DNA from: Intestinibaculum porci
Lineage (GTDB): Bacteria > Bacillota_I > Bacilli_A > Erysipelotrichales > Coprobacillaceae
Reading direction: 5' to 3'
NCBI RefSeq assembly: GCF_003925875.1
Contig: NZ_AP019309.1
Span: 1,302,001 to 1,366,000, forward strand
DNA length: 64,000 bases
The notes beneath the pieces were generated by a model. It was not told where the DNA came from. It saw only the letters and a program-made list of their open reading frames with translations, and did no database searches. Shown here piece by piece: positions 41,714 to 51,549 of the stretch. The number at the start of each line of letters is the position of its first letter. The stretch's first letter is position 1. A program made the position numbers and the translations under genes.

Positions 41714-44700
41714 ACTGCGTAAGTATTTTGCTCGTTACTGGTTTCTATTCTTATTAGCCCTGGTCTGTATCTTTGGTCAGGCGCAGTCAGAATTAGCTTT
41801 GCCAGATTATATGAGTGATATTGTTTCTAATGGGATTCAGGCTGGCGGCTTTGATAATGCCGTAGCGGAGGCTTTAAGTCCCACCACTTATAAACATCTG
41901 ATGACACTTTCCACAAAAGCGCATCAGAAGGTTATTAAAGACAGCTATACCTATACCAAAGCCAAGGATGTTTCAAAAGATCTTAAGAAGAAATTTCCGA
42001 AAGCTAAAGACTTATATGTCTTAAAGAAAGATGCCAACGAAGATAAGCTTAATAAAGCGATGATCAAAGGCATGCTTATTGCGGAATCTTTATCATCAGA
42101 CAATAAGAAATCTGAATCTTTCAAAAAGATGCAGAAGAAAATGAATACAGCCGTTGAAAAAGCGACTTCTTCCTACAATAAGGGTCTGCAAAAATTCAAT
42201 GATGGGAAAAAGAAGTATGAAGACGGCGTGAAGAAAATCAAAAAAGCCGAAGATGGTTATAAAAAAGGTTTAGCTGGGTACAACAAAGGGATGGCTGGCT
42301 ACAAGAAAGGTTTAGCTGGTTACAATAAAGGGGTCGCTTCATTAAAAATGGGTGAAGAGAAATATAACCAGGGCGTCACGAAAATGAAAGCTGGCGAAGC
42401 GAAATATCAGCAAGGAGTCGCTAAGTATAATGCCGGCTATCAAAAATACCAGCAAGGCGTGGCCGGATACAATAACGGTGTCAAACAGTACAATCAGCTT
42501 AAAGCTGCATATACTAAGCTCGCACAGGCACAGACGTCGTATCAGGCTCTGCAAAAACAGATGGCGACTGCTGATGAGGCGACGAAAGCGAAATTAAGTG
42601 GCCAGGCGGAGGCTTTAAAGAAAACTTTAGACAATCCACAAAGCAAGAAAGTTTTAGCGCAGGGCGCTTCATTAAAGACGATGAAAAGCAAACTGGAGGC
42701 ATCAAAAAAACAGTTAGACAAAGTCAAAGTCCAAATGGCAACGGGCAAAGCCCAGTTAGACAAAGTTGGCAAGCAGATGCAAACCGGTAAAGCGCAGTTA
42801 GCGAAAGCCAAAGTCCAGATTGATCAGGGGAAAGCCAAATTAGCGAGTGCAAAAGCCAAACTGGATGCTGGAAAAAAGCAGTTAGATGCAGCCAAAGTCA
42901 AATTAGACAAAGCCAAAACAGCGCTGCCAAAAGGGAAAGCTCAGCTCGCTAAAGCGAAAAAACAAATTGATAAAGCGCAAAAGAAGATTGATGATGGCGG
43001 TAAAAAGATTAATGAAATGCAGACCGCTGCTAATAATGGCGATATGTTCTACTTCATTGATCAGATGGATGCCAAAACCAAAAACAAAATCTTCAAAAGT
43101 ATTGATAAACAGATGAAGACAATGGGTGAGTCAACGATGAATATCGCTGGTGGCCAGGCGGTCAAATCGGAATACAAACGTTTAGGTGCAGATACTGATC
43201 AGATTCAAAATGACTATATCTTTAAAGCCGGGATGAAAATGGTGGTTATTGCCTTATTAGGCGCGATTGTGACAATCGTCGCTGCTTTATTCGCTTCAAA
43301 GATCGGGGCTGGCGTAGCCAGAGATTTACGATTAGCGCTCTTCAAGAAGGTAGAATCCTTCTCGAATGAAGAAATGGATCGTTTCTCAACCGCTTCATTA
43401 ATTACTCGTTCAACCAACGATATTACCCAGATCCAGCAGGTGACGGTGATGTTTATTCGTATGGTCTGCTATGCGCCAATCTTAGGCTTTGGGGCAGTGA
43501 CGCATGCGATTGAATCATCTGTCTCGATGACATGGGTCATCGGCGTTGTGATTCTTATTATTTTAGGCATCTTAGCTGTTACGTTCTCCATTGCCATGCC
43601 AAAATTCAAGATTATCCAGCAGCTTATTGATAAGCTCAACTTATCAATGCGTGAAAACTTATCAGGGGTCTTAGTCATCCGCGCATTCGGTAATGAAAAA
43701 GAAAGTGAAAAACGTTTCGATCAGTCTAATACCAACTTAACGAAAGTCAACTTATTCGTAAACCGCGTGATGGCCTCTTTAATGCCAATCATGATGTTTA
43801 TTATGAATGCTTTAACTTTAGTGATTATCTATGTCGGCTCTAAACAGATTGATTTAGGTAAGATCCAGATTGGGGAAATGATGGCCTTCTTACAGTATGG
43901 GATCATGATTATTATGGCTTTCTTATTTATCGCGATGATCGGAATCATGCTGCCAAGAGCGAGCGTTTCTGCCAACCGTATTGCGGAAGTCCTCAATACC
44001 ACGCCAGCAATCGTCGAAAAAGCAACACCCGTGCCTTTTGATGACAACGAAAAAGGACGTATCGTCTTCGATGATGTCACTTTCACTTATCCTGGCGCTA
44101 GTGAACCAGCCTTAGAACATATCAGTTTCGTGGCAAAGCCTGGTCAGACAACCGCCTTTATCGGTTCGACTGGTTCGGGGAAATCTACATTGATTAACCT
44201 GATTCCGCGTTTCTATGATGTAACAAGCGGTCAGGTGAGCGTCGATGGGGTGAACGTCAAAGATAGTAGCTTACATGAATTACGTGAACGCATTGGGGTG
44301 GTGCCACAAAAAGGCGTGCTCTTTAGCGGCACTGTTACTTCTAATATTACTTATGGGGCGCCAAACGCGACCGAAGAAGATATCGCCGAAGCGGTTCGTA
44401 TTTCTCAGTCAGAAGAATTTATCAGTCATTTAGAAAAGGGCATGAATACCGAAATCGCGCAGGGCGGGACGAACGTCTCTGGCGGTCAGCGTCAGCGTTT
44501 AGCGATCGCTCGGGCCTTAGCGAAGAAACCAGAAATTCTCATCTTCGATGATTCATTTAGTGCCTTAGACTTCAAGACTGATGCCAAATTACGTCATGAA
44601 CTCACCAAGATGAGTGCGAAAACAAAAAATACTGTTTTAATTGTTGGTCAGCGTATTGCTTCAATCATGGATGCGGATCAAATCATCGTCTTAGATGAAG

Positions 44701-44810
44701 GCCGGATCGTTGGCCGCGGCACCCATAAAGAGTTATTACAAAGCTGTGAAGTGTATAAAGAAATTGCCTACTCACAGTTATCAAAGGAGGAATTAGAGAA
44801 TGAGCGATAA
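41706..44810 (+). CDS. ABC exporter half-transporter with a ~440-aa extracellular coiled-coil insertion
   Basis: A 1034-aa protein, against about 580 in normal half-exporters. TM1 is near residues 12-30. A lysine-rich helical insertion follows to about residue 505, with long runs of YNKGxxxYxxG-type and AKxQLDxAKxKLD-type repeats resembling the stalk of YhgE/Pip proteins. The other membrane helices and the ATPase follow (Walker A GSTGSGKST, signature VSGGQRQRL). In Walker B the catalytic glutamate is aspartate (IFDDSFSALD), marking the degenerate site of a heterodimeric exporter. The insertion falls in the first extracellular loop, so it would project outside the cell. Confidence 0.88.
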   Translation: MLKLRKYFARYWFLFLLALVCIFGQAQSELALPDYMSDIVSNGIQAGGFDNAVAEALSPTTYKHLMTLSTKAHQKVIKDSYTYTKAKDVSKDLKKKFPKAKDLYVLKKDANEDKLNKAMIKGMLIAESLSSDNKKSESFKKMQKKMNTAVEKATSSYNKGLQKFNDGKKKYEDGVKKIKKAEDGYKKGLAGYNKGMAGYKKGLAGYNKGVASLKMGEEKYNQGVTKMKAGEAKYQQGVAKYNAGYQKYQQGVAGYNNGVKQYNQLKAAYTKLAQAQTSYQALQKQMATADEATKAKLSGQAEALKKTLDNPQSKKVLAQGASLKTMKSKLEASKKQLDKVKVQMATGKAQLDKVGKQMQTGKAQLAKAKVQIDQGKAKLASAKAKLDAGKKQLDAAKVKLDKAKTALPKGKAQLAKAKKQIDKAQKKIDDGGKKINEMQTAANNGDMFYFIDQMDAKTKNKIFKSIDKQMKTMGESTMNIAGGQAVKSEYKRLGADTDQIQNDYIFKAGMKMVVIALLGAIVTIVAALFASKIGAGVARDLRLALFKKVESFSNEEMDRFSTASLITRSTNDITQIQQVTVMFIRMVCYAPILGFGAVTHAIESSVSMTWVIGVVILIILGILAVTFSIAMPKFKIIQQLIDKLNLSMRENLSGVLVIRAFGNEKESEKRFDQSNTNLTKVNLFVNRVMASLMPIMMFIMNALTLVIIYVGSKQIDLGKIQIGEMMAFLQYGIMIIMAFLFIAMIGIMLPRASVSANRIAEVLNTTPAIVEKATPVPFDDNEKGRIVFDDVTFTYPGASEPALEHISFVAKPGQTTAFIGSTGSGKSTLINLIPRFYDVTSGQVSVDGVNVKDSSLHELRERIGVVPQKGVLFSGTVTSNITYGAPNATEEDIAEAVRISQSEEFISHLEKGMNTEIAQGGTNVSGGQRQRLAIARALAKKPEILIFDDSFSALDFKTDAKLRHELTKMSAKTKNTVLIVGQRIASIMDADQIIVLDEGRIVGRGTHKELLQSCEVYKEIAYSQLSKEELENER

Positions 44811-46653
44811 TCGTCGTCGAAGAAATAACGCTCCTAAAGGCGGTCCTCATGCCGGGGTCAGCCGTTCGGGCGAAAAAGCCAAAGACTTCTCAGGGACATT
44901 CAAAAAGCTGATTCGCTATCTTCGTCCTTACTATGCGGCTTTAATCGCTGTCATTGTGACGGCGATTGGCTCGACGATCTTCTCGATCGTCGGTCCGAAG
45001 ATTTTAGCGAAAGCGACCGATAAGTTATCATCCGGGATTATGGCGAAAGTCAAAAATACCGGTGGCATTGACTTTACTTACATTACCAGAATCTTACTGA
45101 TCTGTGCGACGCTCTATTTAGTATCGATGCTCTTCTCTTATATTCAGGGTTGGATCACTGCGACCGTCTCACAGAAAGTTGCCTACAACTTACGTAAAGA
45201 TATCTCCGAAAAGATGGATCGTTTGCCATTGAGCTATTTCGATCGTCATTCCAGCGGGGATATCCTCTCTCGTGTCACAAATGATATTGATACCATTGCG
45301 ACTTCCCTCAACCAGTCGATGTCGCAGATCATTACCTCAACGACCATGGTCATCGGGATTCTGGCGATGATGTTATCCATCTCTTGGCAGATGACCATCA
45401 TTTCATTGCTGACCTTACCAGTTACCTTAACGGTCTTAGGGCAGATCATGAAACGTTCTCAGAAGTTCTACATCGCCCAGCAGAATTCCTTAGGGGATGT
45501 CGATGGGCATATCGAAGAAATGTATGGTGGACATCAGATTGTCAAAGCCTTCAATGGTGAAGCCGATGCCGTGAATACTTTTGACAAATACAACAATGAA
45601 CTTTATGATTCCGGCTGGAAATCACAGTTCTTTGGTTCTTTAATGATGCCAGTCACACAGCTGATAGGGAACTTCGGTTATGTCGCTGTTTGTATTGTCG
45701 GCGGCTTCTTAGCCACCGGTGATATTATCACCGTTGGTGATATCCAGGCTTTCATTCAGTATGTCCGTTCCTTCAATCAGCCAATCGCCCAGGTCGCTCA
45801 GATTATGAACATGCTACAAAGTACAGCAGCGGCCAGTGAACGTGTCTTTGAATTCTTAGATGCTCAGGAAATGGTGGAAGACAAAGCCTTAGTAAGCAGA
45901 AGCGAAGTCGATGCTATGAAAGGCGCTGTCACTTTTGCAGATGTGCACTTTGGCTATAATCCTGATAAAATCATTATCAATGATTTTAACTTACATGTGC
46001 ATGCCGGTCAGAAAGTGGCCATCGTCGGACCAACTGGTGCAGGGAAAACGACGATTATTAAACTGCTGATGCGTTTCTATGAACTCAATGGCGGAGAAAT
46101 TATGATCGATGGCAAGAACATCACCGATATGAAACGGGAAGACTTACGCTCTATGTTCGGGATGGTCTTACAGGATACCTGGCTGTTTAATGGCACCATC
46201 AAAGAAAACCTCAAATATGGTAATCTGGATGCCACTGACGAAGAGATCAAACAGGCTTGTGATAATGCCTATGCCACGCACTTTATTGAACAGATGCCAG
46301 AAGGCTTTGATACGATGATCAATGAAGAATCTAACAACATCTCTGCGGGTCAGAAACAGCTATTAACGATTGCCCGTGCTTTCGTCAAAGATCCGAAGAT
46401 CTTAATTCTTGATGAAGCCACTTCATCAGTCGATACCCGTACGGAATTACTCATTCAAAACGGGATGGACAAATTAATGGAAGGACGTACATCGTTTGTC
46501 ATCGCCCATCGTTTATCAACGATTCGTGATGCCAATACCATTATTGTCTTAAAAGATGGCGATATCGTAGAAATCGGTAATCACCAGCAGTTACTTGCAA
46601 AACATGGCTTCTACGCTGACTTATATCAGTCACAGTTTGAACGCAGTGTTTAA
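44800..46653 (+). CDS. ABC exporter half-transporter, catalytic partner
   Basis: A 617-aa fused permease-ATPase. Six membrane helices lie within about residues 45-340. The ATPase has Walker A GPTGAGKTT, a canonical Walker B (ILILDEATSSVD) with the glutamate, and an altered signature ISAGQ. The altered signature would sit against the first subunit's degenerate site, the asymmetric arrangement seen in heterodimeric exporters. It overlaps the preceding gene by 11 bases. The substrate is unknown; multidrug or lipid export is typical of the group. Confidence 0.9.
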   Translation: MSDNRRRRNNAPKGGPHAGVSRSGEKAKDFSGTFKKLIRYLRPYYAALIAVIVTAIGSTIFSIVGPKILAKATDKLSSGIMAKVKNTGGIDFTYITRILLICATLYLVSMLFSYIQGWITATVSQKVAYNLRKDISEKMDRLPLSYFDRHSSGDILSRVTNDIDTIATSLNQSMSQIITSTTMVIGILAMMLSISWQMTIISLLTLPVTLTVLGQIMKRSQKFYIAQQNSLGDVDGHIEEMYGGHQIVKAFNGEADAVNTFDKYNNELYDSGWKSQFFGSLMMPVTQLIGNFGYVAVCIVGGFLATGDIITVGDIQAFIQYVRSFNQPIAQVAQIMNMLQSTAAASERVFEFLDAQEMVEDKALVSRSEVDAMKGAVTFADVHFGYNPDKIIINDFNLHVHAGQKVAIVGPTGAGKTTIIKLLMRFYELNGGEIMIDGKNITDMKREDLRSMFGMVLQDTWLFNGTIKENLKYGNLDATDEEIKQACDNAYATHFIEQMPEGFDTMINEESNNISAGQKQLLTIARAFVKDPKILILDEATSSVDTRTELLIQNGMDKLMEGRTSFVIAHRLSTIRDANTIIVLKDGDIVEIGNHQQLLAKHGFYADLYQSQFERSV

Positions 46654-46679
46654 CACATGGGAATTTCCCATGTGTTTTT
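46652..46679 (+). terminator. Terminator of the marR-ABC operon
   Basis: An 11-bp stem AACACATGGGA/TCCCATGTGTT with a 3-base loop followed by TTTTTG. Confidence 0.88.
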
Positions 46680-46730
46680 GTTTATTCAAAGAAAACTTTC
46701 GTCTATAATAGAAGGCAAAGGAGAGAGACT

Positions 46731-47213
46731 ATGGAGATCATTCAGCCACAGAAAAAAGATATTCAAAAACTCGCTTTTATTGAAGCCGACTGCTTTCCCT
46801 TAGCGGAAGCGGCCAGCTACAGCGACCTCAAAGCGCGTTATCGCGCCTTTCCGGAAAACTTCTTAATCGCTAAGGAAGAAGGGAAGATTGTCGGTTTTAT
46901 TAATGGCAATACCACCAATCAGACGATCTTAGAAGATCGCTTCTATGAAGATGCCTCTTTACATGATCCCAGCGGCGCTTATATGTGCGTCTTTGGCATT
47001 GATGTTGAGCCGCCTTATCAGGGCCGGGGCATCGGCAAAGCTTTGATGCGCGCTTATATTGATCTTGCGAAAAGCAGAAAGAAGAAAGGCATTGTCTTAA
47101 CCTGTAAGAAGCGGCTAAAGCCTTTTTATGAAAGCTTTGGCTTTACCTGTTTAGGTCAGTCACAGTCAACTCATGGCGGGGCGCTTTGGTATGACATGTT
47201 ATTGGCGTTTTAA
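46731..47213 (+). CDS. GNAT-family N-acetyltransferase
   Basis: A 160-aa acetyltransferase. The acetyl-CoA loop is PPYQGRGIGKALM near residue 103, after the IDVEP strand. The substrate is unknown. A TATAAT box (46704-46709) and a GGAGAGAG ribosome site precede it. It is first in a tightly packed three-gene unit with an SRAP protein and an HD-domain protein. Confidence 0.88.
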   Translation: MEIIQPQKKDIQKLAFIEADCFPLAEAASYSDLKARYRAFPENFLIAKEEGKIVGFINGNTTNQTILEDRFYEDASLHDPSGAYMCVFGIDVEPPYQGRGIGKALMRAYIDLAKSRKKKGIVLTCKKRLKPFYESFGFTCLGQSQSTHGGALWYDMLLAF

Positions 47214-47777
47214 ATGTGCGGCAGTTATTTATTAGATCGGGCGATTTTAGCATCTTTGCAAAAGTATGCAAAGGAAGAATTAACCGGTGAGACGCGCGAT
47301 ATCAAACCGAGTGATTGGGCGCCGGTTATTCTTTATCACGATACTTTCTGCGTGCAAAAGATGCAATGGGGCTTTTTAGGTAAAAGCGGCCTGCTCATTA
47401 ACGCGCGCGCCGAAACCGCATTGGAAAAGGTGACCTTTAAAGAGTCATTGCAGAAAAGGCGTTGCCTGATTCCAACGCGACAGTTTTATGAATGGGATCA
47501 TGATCATCAGAAGATCAGTTTCCGTTATCAAAATGGTTATCTGATGTACTTAGCTGGCTTCTATGATAGGCAGGGGCATTATATTATTATCACGACCAAG
47601 GCCAATCAAAGCGTCGCACCTTATCATGATCGAATGCCGCTTATTTTAGAGCCGAAAGAATTAAAAATGTGGTTTGATGATCGTTATGTTGAAGACTTGT
47701 TAAAGAAGAAGCCGCCGCTTGTGAAAGCACATAAAGCTTACGAGCAGCTATGTTTATTTGGGGAGGAAGACAAATGA
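47214..47777 (+). CDS. SRAP-domain protein (YedK/HMCES family)
   Basis: A 187-aa protein that starts MCGSY, directly after the GNAT stop. Cys2 is the catalytic residue that in this family crosslinks to abasic sites in single-stranded DNA. Other signatures are INARAET, RRCLIPTRQFYEW with the glutamate, and the YHDRMP histidine. It likely protects abasic sites during replication. It overlaps the HD gene by 4 bases (ATGA). Confidence 0.92.
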   Translation: MCGSYLLDRAILASLQKYAKEELTGETRDIKPSDWAPVILYHDTFCVQKMQWGFLGKSGLLINARAETALEKVTFKESLQKRRCLIPTRQFYEWDHDHQKISFRYQNGYLMYLAGFYDRQGHYIIITTKANQSVAPYHDRMPLILEPKELKMWFDDRYVEDLLKKKPPLVKAHKAYEQLCLFGEEDK

Positions 47778-48274
47778 GAAAGAAACTCAATACACTCATG
47801 AAAACGATGATTGATTATTATGAAGGCGATCCTAAACGCATCCAGCACTTTATTAAAGTAGCGTCACTAGCGAAAGAGATCGCTTCCTTGGAAGACTGTG
47901 ACAAAGAAGTGATGCACTTAGTGGAAGCAACTGGCTACGTCCATGATATCGGCATTCGTAAAGCGGAAAAGGAAGTGGGCTATTCTACGCCTAAGCTGCA
48001 GGAAGAATATGGCCCTGATCTGGCAAAGGAAATGATGGAAAAACTGCATTTTAAAGCGGACTTTATTGATCGTGTCTGCTTTATTGTTGGTCATCATCAT
48101 ACAATCAAAGCCGTTGATGGCCTAGATTTCCAGATTATTATTGAAGCGGACTTTTTAGTCAATGCGTATGAAGATGATATGCCTAAATCAGCGATTATTA
48201 ATGCTCGCGATCATTTCTTCAAAACCGCATCTGGCATCGCCATCATCAACGCGATGTTTGGTCTAGACAAATAG
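47774..48274 (+). CDS. HD-domain phosphohydrolase
   Basis: A 166-aa member of the HD superfamily. The first histidine is in RIQHFIKV, the HD pair is in YVHDIGI near residue 56, and further metal ligands are in VGHHHT and EADFLVNA. A small nucleotide or dinucleotide phosphohydrolase is likely; the substrate is not evident. It begins in an ATGA overlap with the SRAP gene and its stop is within a terminator. Confidence 0.87.
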   Translation: MRKKLNTLMKTMIDYYEGDPKRIQHFIKVASLAKEIASLEDCDKEVMHLVEATGYVHDIGIRKAEKEVGYSTPKLQEEYGPDLAKEMMEKLHFKADFIDRVCFIVGHHHTIKAVDGLDFQIIIEADFLVNAYEDDMPKSAIINARDHFFKTASGIAIINAMFGLDK

Positions 48275-48292
48275 CTCACTATTTGTCTTTTT
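48266..48292 (+). terminator. Terminator of the GNAT-SRAP-HD unit
   Basis: A perfect 9-bp stem GACAAATAG/CTATTTGTC with a CTCA loop, containing the stop codon, followed by TTTTT. Confidence 0.88.
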
Positions 48293-48355
48293 GTTTGGAA
48301 ACACTATTTTGAAGACATGTTTTTGTGATACAATAAACGTATCGAGGTGATAGCG

Positions 48356-49777
48356 GTGGATGAATTTTTAAAAGAGATCTACGTAGCCGTCTTTAAAAAG
48401 TGGCTGACATTCCAAAAGAGTGAGGAATATACCATTAGTGAAGAGACATCGCCAGAAGAAGCGATTGTCTTAACGAGTGATGTAACGATTGGGAAAATTG
48501 TCTTCCATGATCAGTGCGTCATGGAATTATCAGTAACCAACAAGAAAACCGATCAGATTGAATACTATCTCCATTTTCAAATGCAGACCTTAAAACATGC
48601 AGTTTGCTTATTTAGAGAAATGGTATCGACGATGTCGACGTTTAATGAACAAAAGACCGTCAAAGTCTTATTAAGCTGTACCAGCGGCCTGACGACCGGC
48701 TTTTTTGCGGATCAGCTCAATACCGCCGCAAAGGCGATGCATAAGGATTACTCTTTTGAAGCTGTCGCTTATAATGAATTAGCGAATGTCGGGACCGATT
48801 ATAATATTATCCTTTTAGCCCCGCAGATCAGCTATCAGGAAGCCCGTGTGAGATCGATCTTTGATCGGACACCGGTGACGACGATTCCGTCCATCGCTTT
48901 TGCAAAATATGATTGTGATGCGGTTTTTAAACTGATTGAAAAGACACTTTTCGAAGATGAAAACAAAAAGGAAAGCGTCAACTTACCAGGTGTATTACGG
49001 CTTTCCATCAATCATCCGGATCAGATTTTAGCCATTGGCATCATCAAAACAGCACACCATGTGCATCTCCATTATCGCGTTTATGAAAAGCAGAATATCC
49101 TTACCTATGGGGATATCATTAAACATGCCATCGCATTAGTGGATTTCAATGATATTATCAATATGGCACTGATGAAGTGCCCGCACATCAAACATGTGGC
49201 CATCGCGGCGCCAGGCATTATGGCCTGCGGTCATATGACTTTGCTTGGACATGGTTTTGATCATACGGATGTGGTAGGTTATCTCAAAGGGTTACATCCT
49301 TCCTTAACTTTCTCATTGGATAATGATGTCAATGCCATTGTCAGCGGCCTTTATGCTTTGCAGGATGATGTCGATTCCTTGTCCTTTATGTTTTTACCAC
49401 GTGGGCATTATATTGGTGGCGTTGGCTCCATTTATAAGGGTCAGCTGATTAAAGGTTTTGAAAATGTGGCTGGGGAAGTGCAGTATATGCCCATTGCCTA
49501 TAGCGATGATCCCGAAAAACTCGGGAAAAGTGAGGATGGGTCCAAAGAAATTCTCGCTAAAACCTTAGCTGGCGTGATCAGTGTCTTAGGACCGGAGGAA
49601 ATTGCTTATTACTGTTCGAATGTCCCAAGTGAAGACGAACTCTATCACGCCATTAAAAACTATGTGCCGGAAGAGTATATTCCGCCGATTAAAAAAATTG
49701 AAAATCTCAAAGAATACATTCTCTTTGGGGAAATGATCCAAATCATTATGCGTTTAGAAAACGACCCAAAGAACTAG
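48356..49777 (+). CDS. Fusion of a PTS EIIB-like domain and a ROK-family kinase-like domain
   Basis: A 473-aa protein. Residues about 100-200 match a lactose/cellobiose-type EIIB: VKVLLSCTSGLTTGFF with the phosphorylatable-type cysteine, then NIILLAPQISYQEARV. The C-terminal ~260 residues look like the ROK/actin-like fold (IAIAAPGIM, a LDNDVNAIVSGL phosphate-type motif, GGVGSIYKGQLIKGFENVAGEVQYMP). The CxCGxxGCxE zinc motif of ROK proteins is missing. It may be a sugar-responsive sensor or regulator rather than a kinase. I chose GTG 48356 after GAGGTGAT; GTG 48347 is possible. It ends just before the disrupted amidohydrolase gene. Confidence 0.75.
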   Translation: MDEFLKEIYVAVFKKWLTFQKSEEYTISEETSPEEAIVLTSDVTIGKIVFHDQCVMELSVTNKKTDQIEYYLHFQMQTLKHAVCLFREMVSTMSTFNEQKTVKVLLSCTSGLTTGFFADQLNTAAKAMHKDYSFEAVAYNELANVGTDYNIILLAPQISYQEARVRSIFDRTPVTTIPSIAFAKYDCDAVFKLIEKTLFEDENKKESVNLPGVLRLSINHPDQILAIGIIKTAHHVHLHYRVYEKQNILTYGDIIKHAIALVDFNDIINMALMKCPHIKHVAIAAPGIMACGHMTLLGHGFDHTDVVGYLKGLHPSLTFSLDNDVNAIVSGLYALQDDVDSLSFMFLPRGHYIGGVGSIYKGQLIKGFENVAGEVQYMPIAYSDDPEKLGKSEDGSKEILAKTLAGVISVLGPEEIAYYCSNVPSEDELYHAIKNYVPEEYIPPIKKIENLKEYILFGEMIQIIMRLENDPKN

Positions 49778-49790
49778 AAGGAGAGGAATG

Positions 49791-50130
49791 TGTCAACTAC
49801 CCGCGACTAAAGTCGCAGGCTTGTCTCGCGCAGGCCTAAGACTGGCGTCGGTACATACGTACTAGCTGATTAGCCTAATGTGCCTTAGGCACTACGTTAT
49901 CCGCAAAAATATAGGCACCAGGGGATTCTTCCCACGTCCCTCGCTCTGCGGGCATGCATTAAACATCTCTGACGGGCAGGAGAAGTGTGCATGTCATACA
50001 CAACTGCGGATAACCTTGGCGATGGGAACTACCCTGAAAGGGAGAAACTGCATATATACTGCCTCCGGCAAGCGTATGCAGGCGTGCGTAAGCACACACT
50101 TATTTATCAATCTTAGATTAGCTGATTAGA
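49791..50130 (+). ncRNA. Omega-RNA/HEARO-like RNA of the IscB element
   Basis: About 340 GC-richer bases without a gene, highly structured, at the left end of the IscB element where its guide RNA is encoded. Paired segments include the left-end hairpin, GTACATACGTAC (49850-49861), GTGCCTTAGGCAC (49879-49891) and GTGCGTAAGCAC (50084-50096). The guide is expected to be host sequence just outside the left end. Assignment is by position and structure, without covariance support. Confidence 0.65.
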
Positions 50131-50364
50131 TTTATATATTCAAACATTATTATTTTACAGGAAAGCTAACTATATAAAAATCAAGTAGTTTTATGAAAAA
50201 GTTTGAAAATTTTATTTGATTTCAGTTAGTATACAAATAGTATATAGAACCTTGAAAAATGAATAGTATGCGAGATTATTCACAAATCTGTGATGCAAAT
50301 CTCCTATAGCTTTTTGCGAAGTTTTCAAAAAGATATGTAAAAAACATCAAAGAAGCTGAAGCGT

Positions 50365-51549
50365 CTACTTCAGCTTGTCTGGATCAAAGCCTTCGCCAGT
50401 CGCAAGAATGTGGAAGATGATCCTGAGAAGCTTTCTTACGCAGTGGCCCTGTGCACACCTATGGCTCTTTCCTTCGCTGATCTTCTTGTCATAGTAGTCC
50501 TTGAAGACCTTATTATTGTTAATGACAGGCGTTATTATCTGATAGAGTATCTTTCTCAGATACTTGTTGCCTTTCTTGGATATTGAGCAGTGCTTAGCGT
50601 CAAACTGGCTTGATTCGTAGTGCTTTGGAGCTACTCCTGCAAATTTTGTAAGCTTTGCTGCCGAATTGAAGTTGCCAATGCAGCGTATTTCAGCTAGAAT
50701 GGTGGTACAGGAAAGGTGTGAAATTCCTGGAATGGTTAACATAGGAGAGTTTGTTTCTTTTGACAGCTCTTCTATTTTTTTATCCACTTTTTCAAGCTGC
50801 TCTGCTACCACAGTGTACTGATCAAGTCGGGCCTCAAGGGCGTATTCCTCGCCTTTATTTGCCTGTGCAACCGAATTTCTTGCTAGTGCCTGGAGGTCCT
50901 CAGCAGTAAAGCTAACGCCTCTTCCTCGGCCGTTATGCTTCATTGCTTCCTTGATATCGCTAATGTCAGCTTCGGCAATGTTAGCGGCTGATTTAAAGGT
51001 CATAAGGATCTTCATATAGGTTTTGCCATAATGGCCGCCAAATAAGCTGTTGTATTCGGGAAACAGGATGTCCAGCGACTTCTGTATTTTATTGCCTATT
51101 GGACACAGCTGTTCCGTAAGATCTGCGTGCAGACGCGTAAGACTTTTCTGCTCGTCCATGGAAAAGAAGGTCATATCAACCTTTCGGTAAAGCTTCTTTC
51201 TTGCTGGATATGCTAGAATATCTGCAATCTGCATTGAATCCTGCTGATCATTTTTTGTGATGTTTCCGGTTAACTTTCTTTCTGCATCTGTCTTTGAAGG
51301 GTTAATGAGATACGTGCTGTATCCTTCTTTAAGAAGATGATGGAGAAGATTGAAGTGATAGTGTCCGGTATCTTCCATGCCGACTCTCAGATTTTTTTCT
51401 GAATACGGTTCTAGAATTTTGTCGAGCTTCTTGAATCCTTCAAAGTTGTTGGTGAAGGATGTCGGCTTGACTAGCGGAACGCCTGTATCCTGATCAATGA
51501 CTGAGATGACATGGGAATTCTTTCCAATGTCAATTCCTGATGTAATCAT
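50365..51549 (-). CDS. IS110-family DEDD transposase (second copy)
   Basis: A 394-aa recombinase. The acidic residues are in TSGIDIGKNSH, VGMEDTGHY and KNDQQDSMQIAD. The C-terminal part shows LTIPGISHLSCTTILAE, TKFAGVAPKHYESS and KKGNKYLRKILYQI, the last in the Transposase_20 serine region. I chose the ATG at 51549 (AAAGGAAC site) over an upstream in-frame start, since the family begins GIDIGK. A hairpin AAGCTGAAG/CTTCAGCTT overlaps its 3' end and may terminate its transcript. The gene looks intact. Confidence 0.9.
   Translation of the reverse strand: MITSGIDIGKNSHVISVIDQDTGVPLVKPTSFTNNFEGFKKLDKILEPYSEKNLRVGMEDTGHYHFNLLHHLLKEGYSTYLINPSKTDAERKLTGNITKNDQQDSMQIADILAYPARKKLYRKVDMTFFSMDEQKSLTRLHADLTEQLCPIGNKIQKSLDILFPEYNSLFGGHYGKTYMKILMTFKSAANIAEADISDIKEAMKHNGRGRGVSFTAEDLQALARNSVAQANKGEEYALEARLDQYTVVAEQLEKVDKKIEELSKETNSPMLTIPGISHLSCTTILAEIRCIGNFNSAAKLTKFAGVAPKHYESSQFDAKHCSISKKGNKYLRKILYQIITPVINNNKVFKDYYDKKISEGKSHRCAQGHCVRKLLRIIFHILATGEGFDPDKLK

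Noticed and set aside
42342-42811. Several minus-strand ORFs inside the ABC exporter repeat region
   Set aside because: They arise from the repetitive lysine/alanine codons of the exporter read backwards, lack ribosome sites and match no family.
49878-50129. An 83-codon ORF in the omega-RNA region
   Set aside because: It spans strong stem-loops of the IscB element's RNA and shows no protein-like features.
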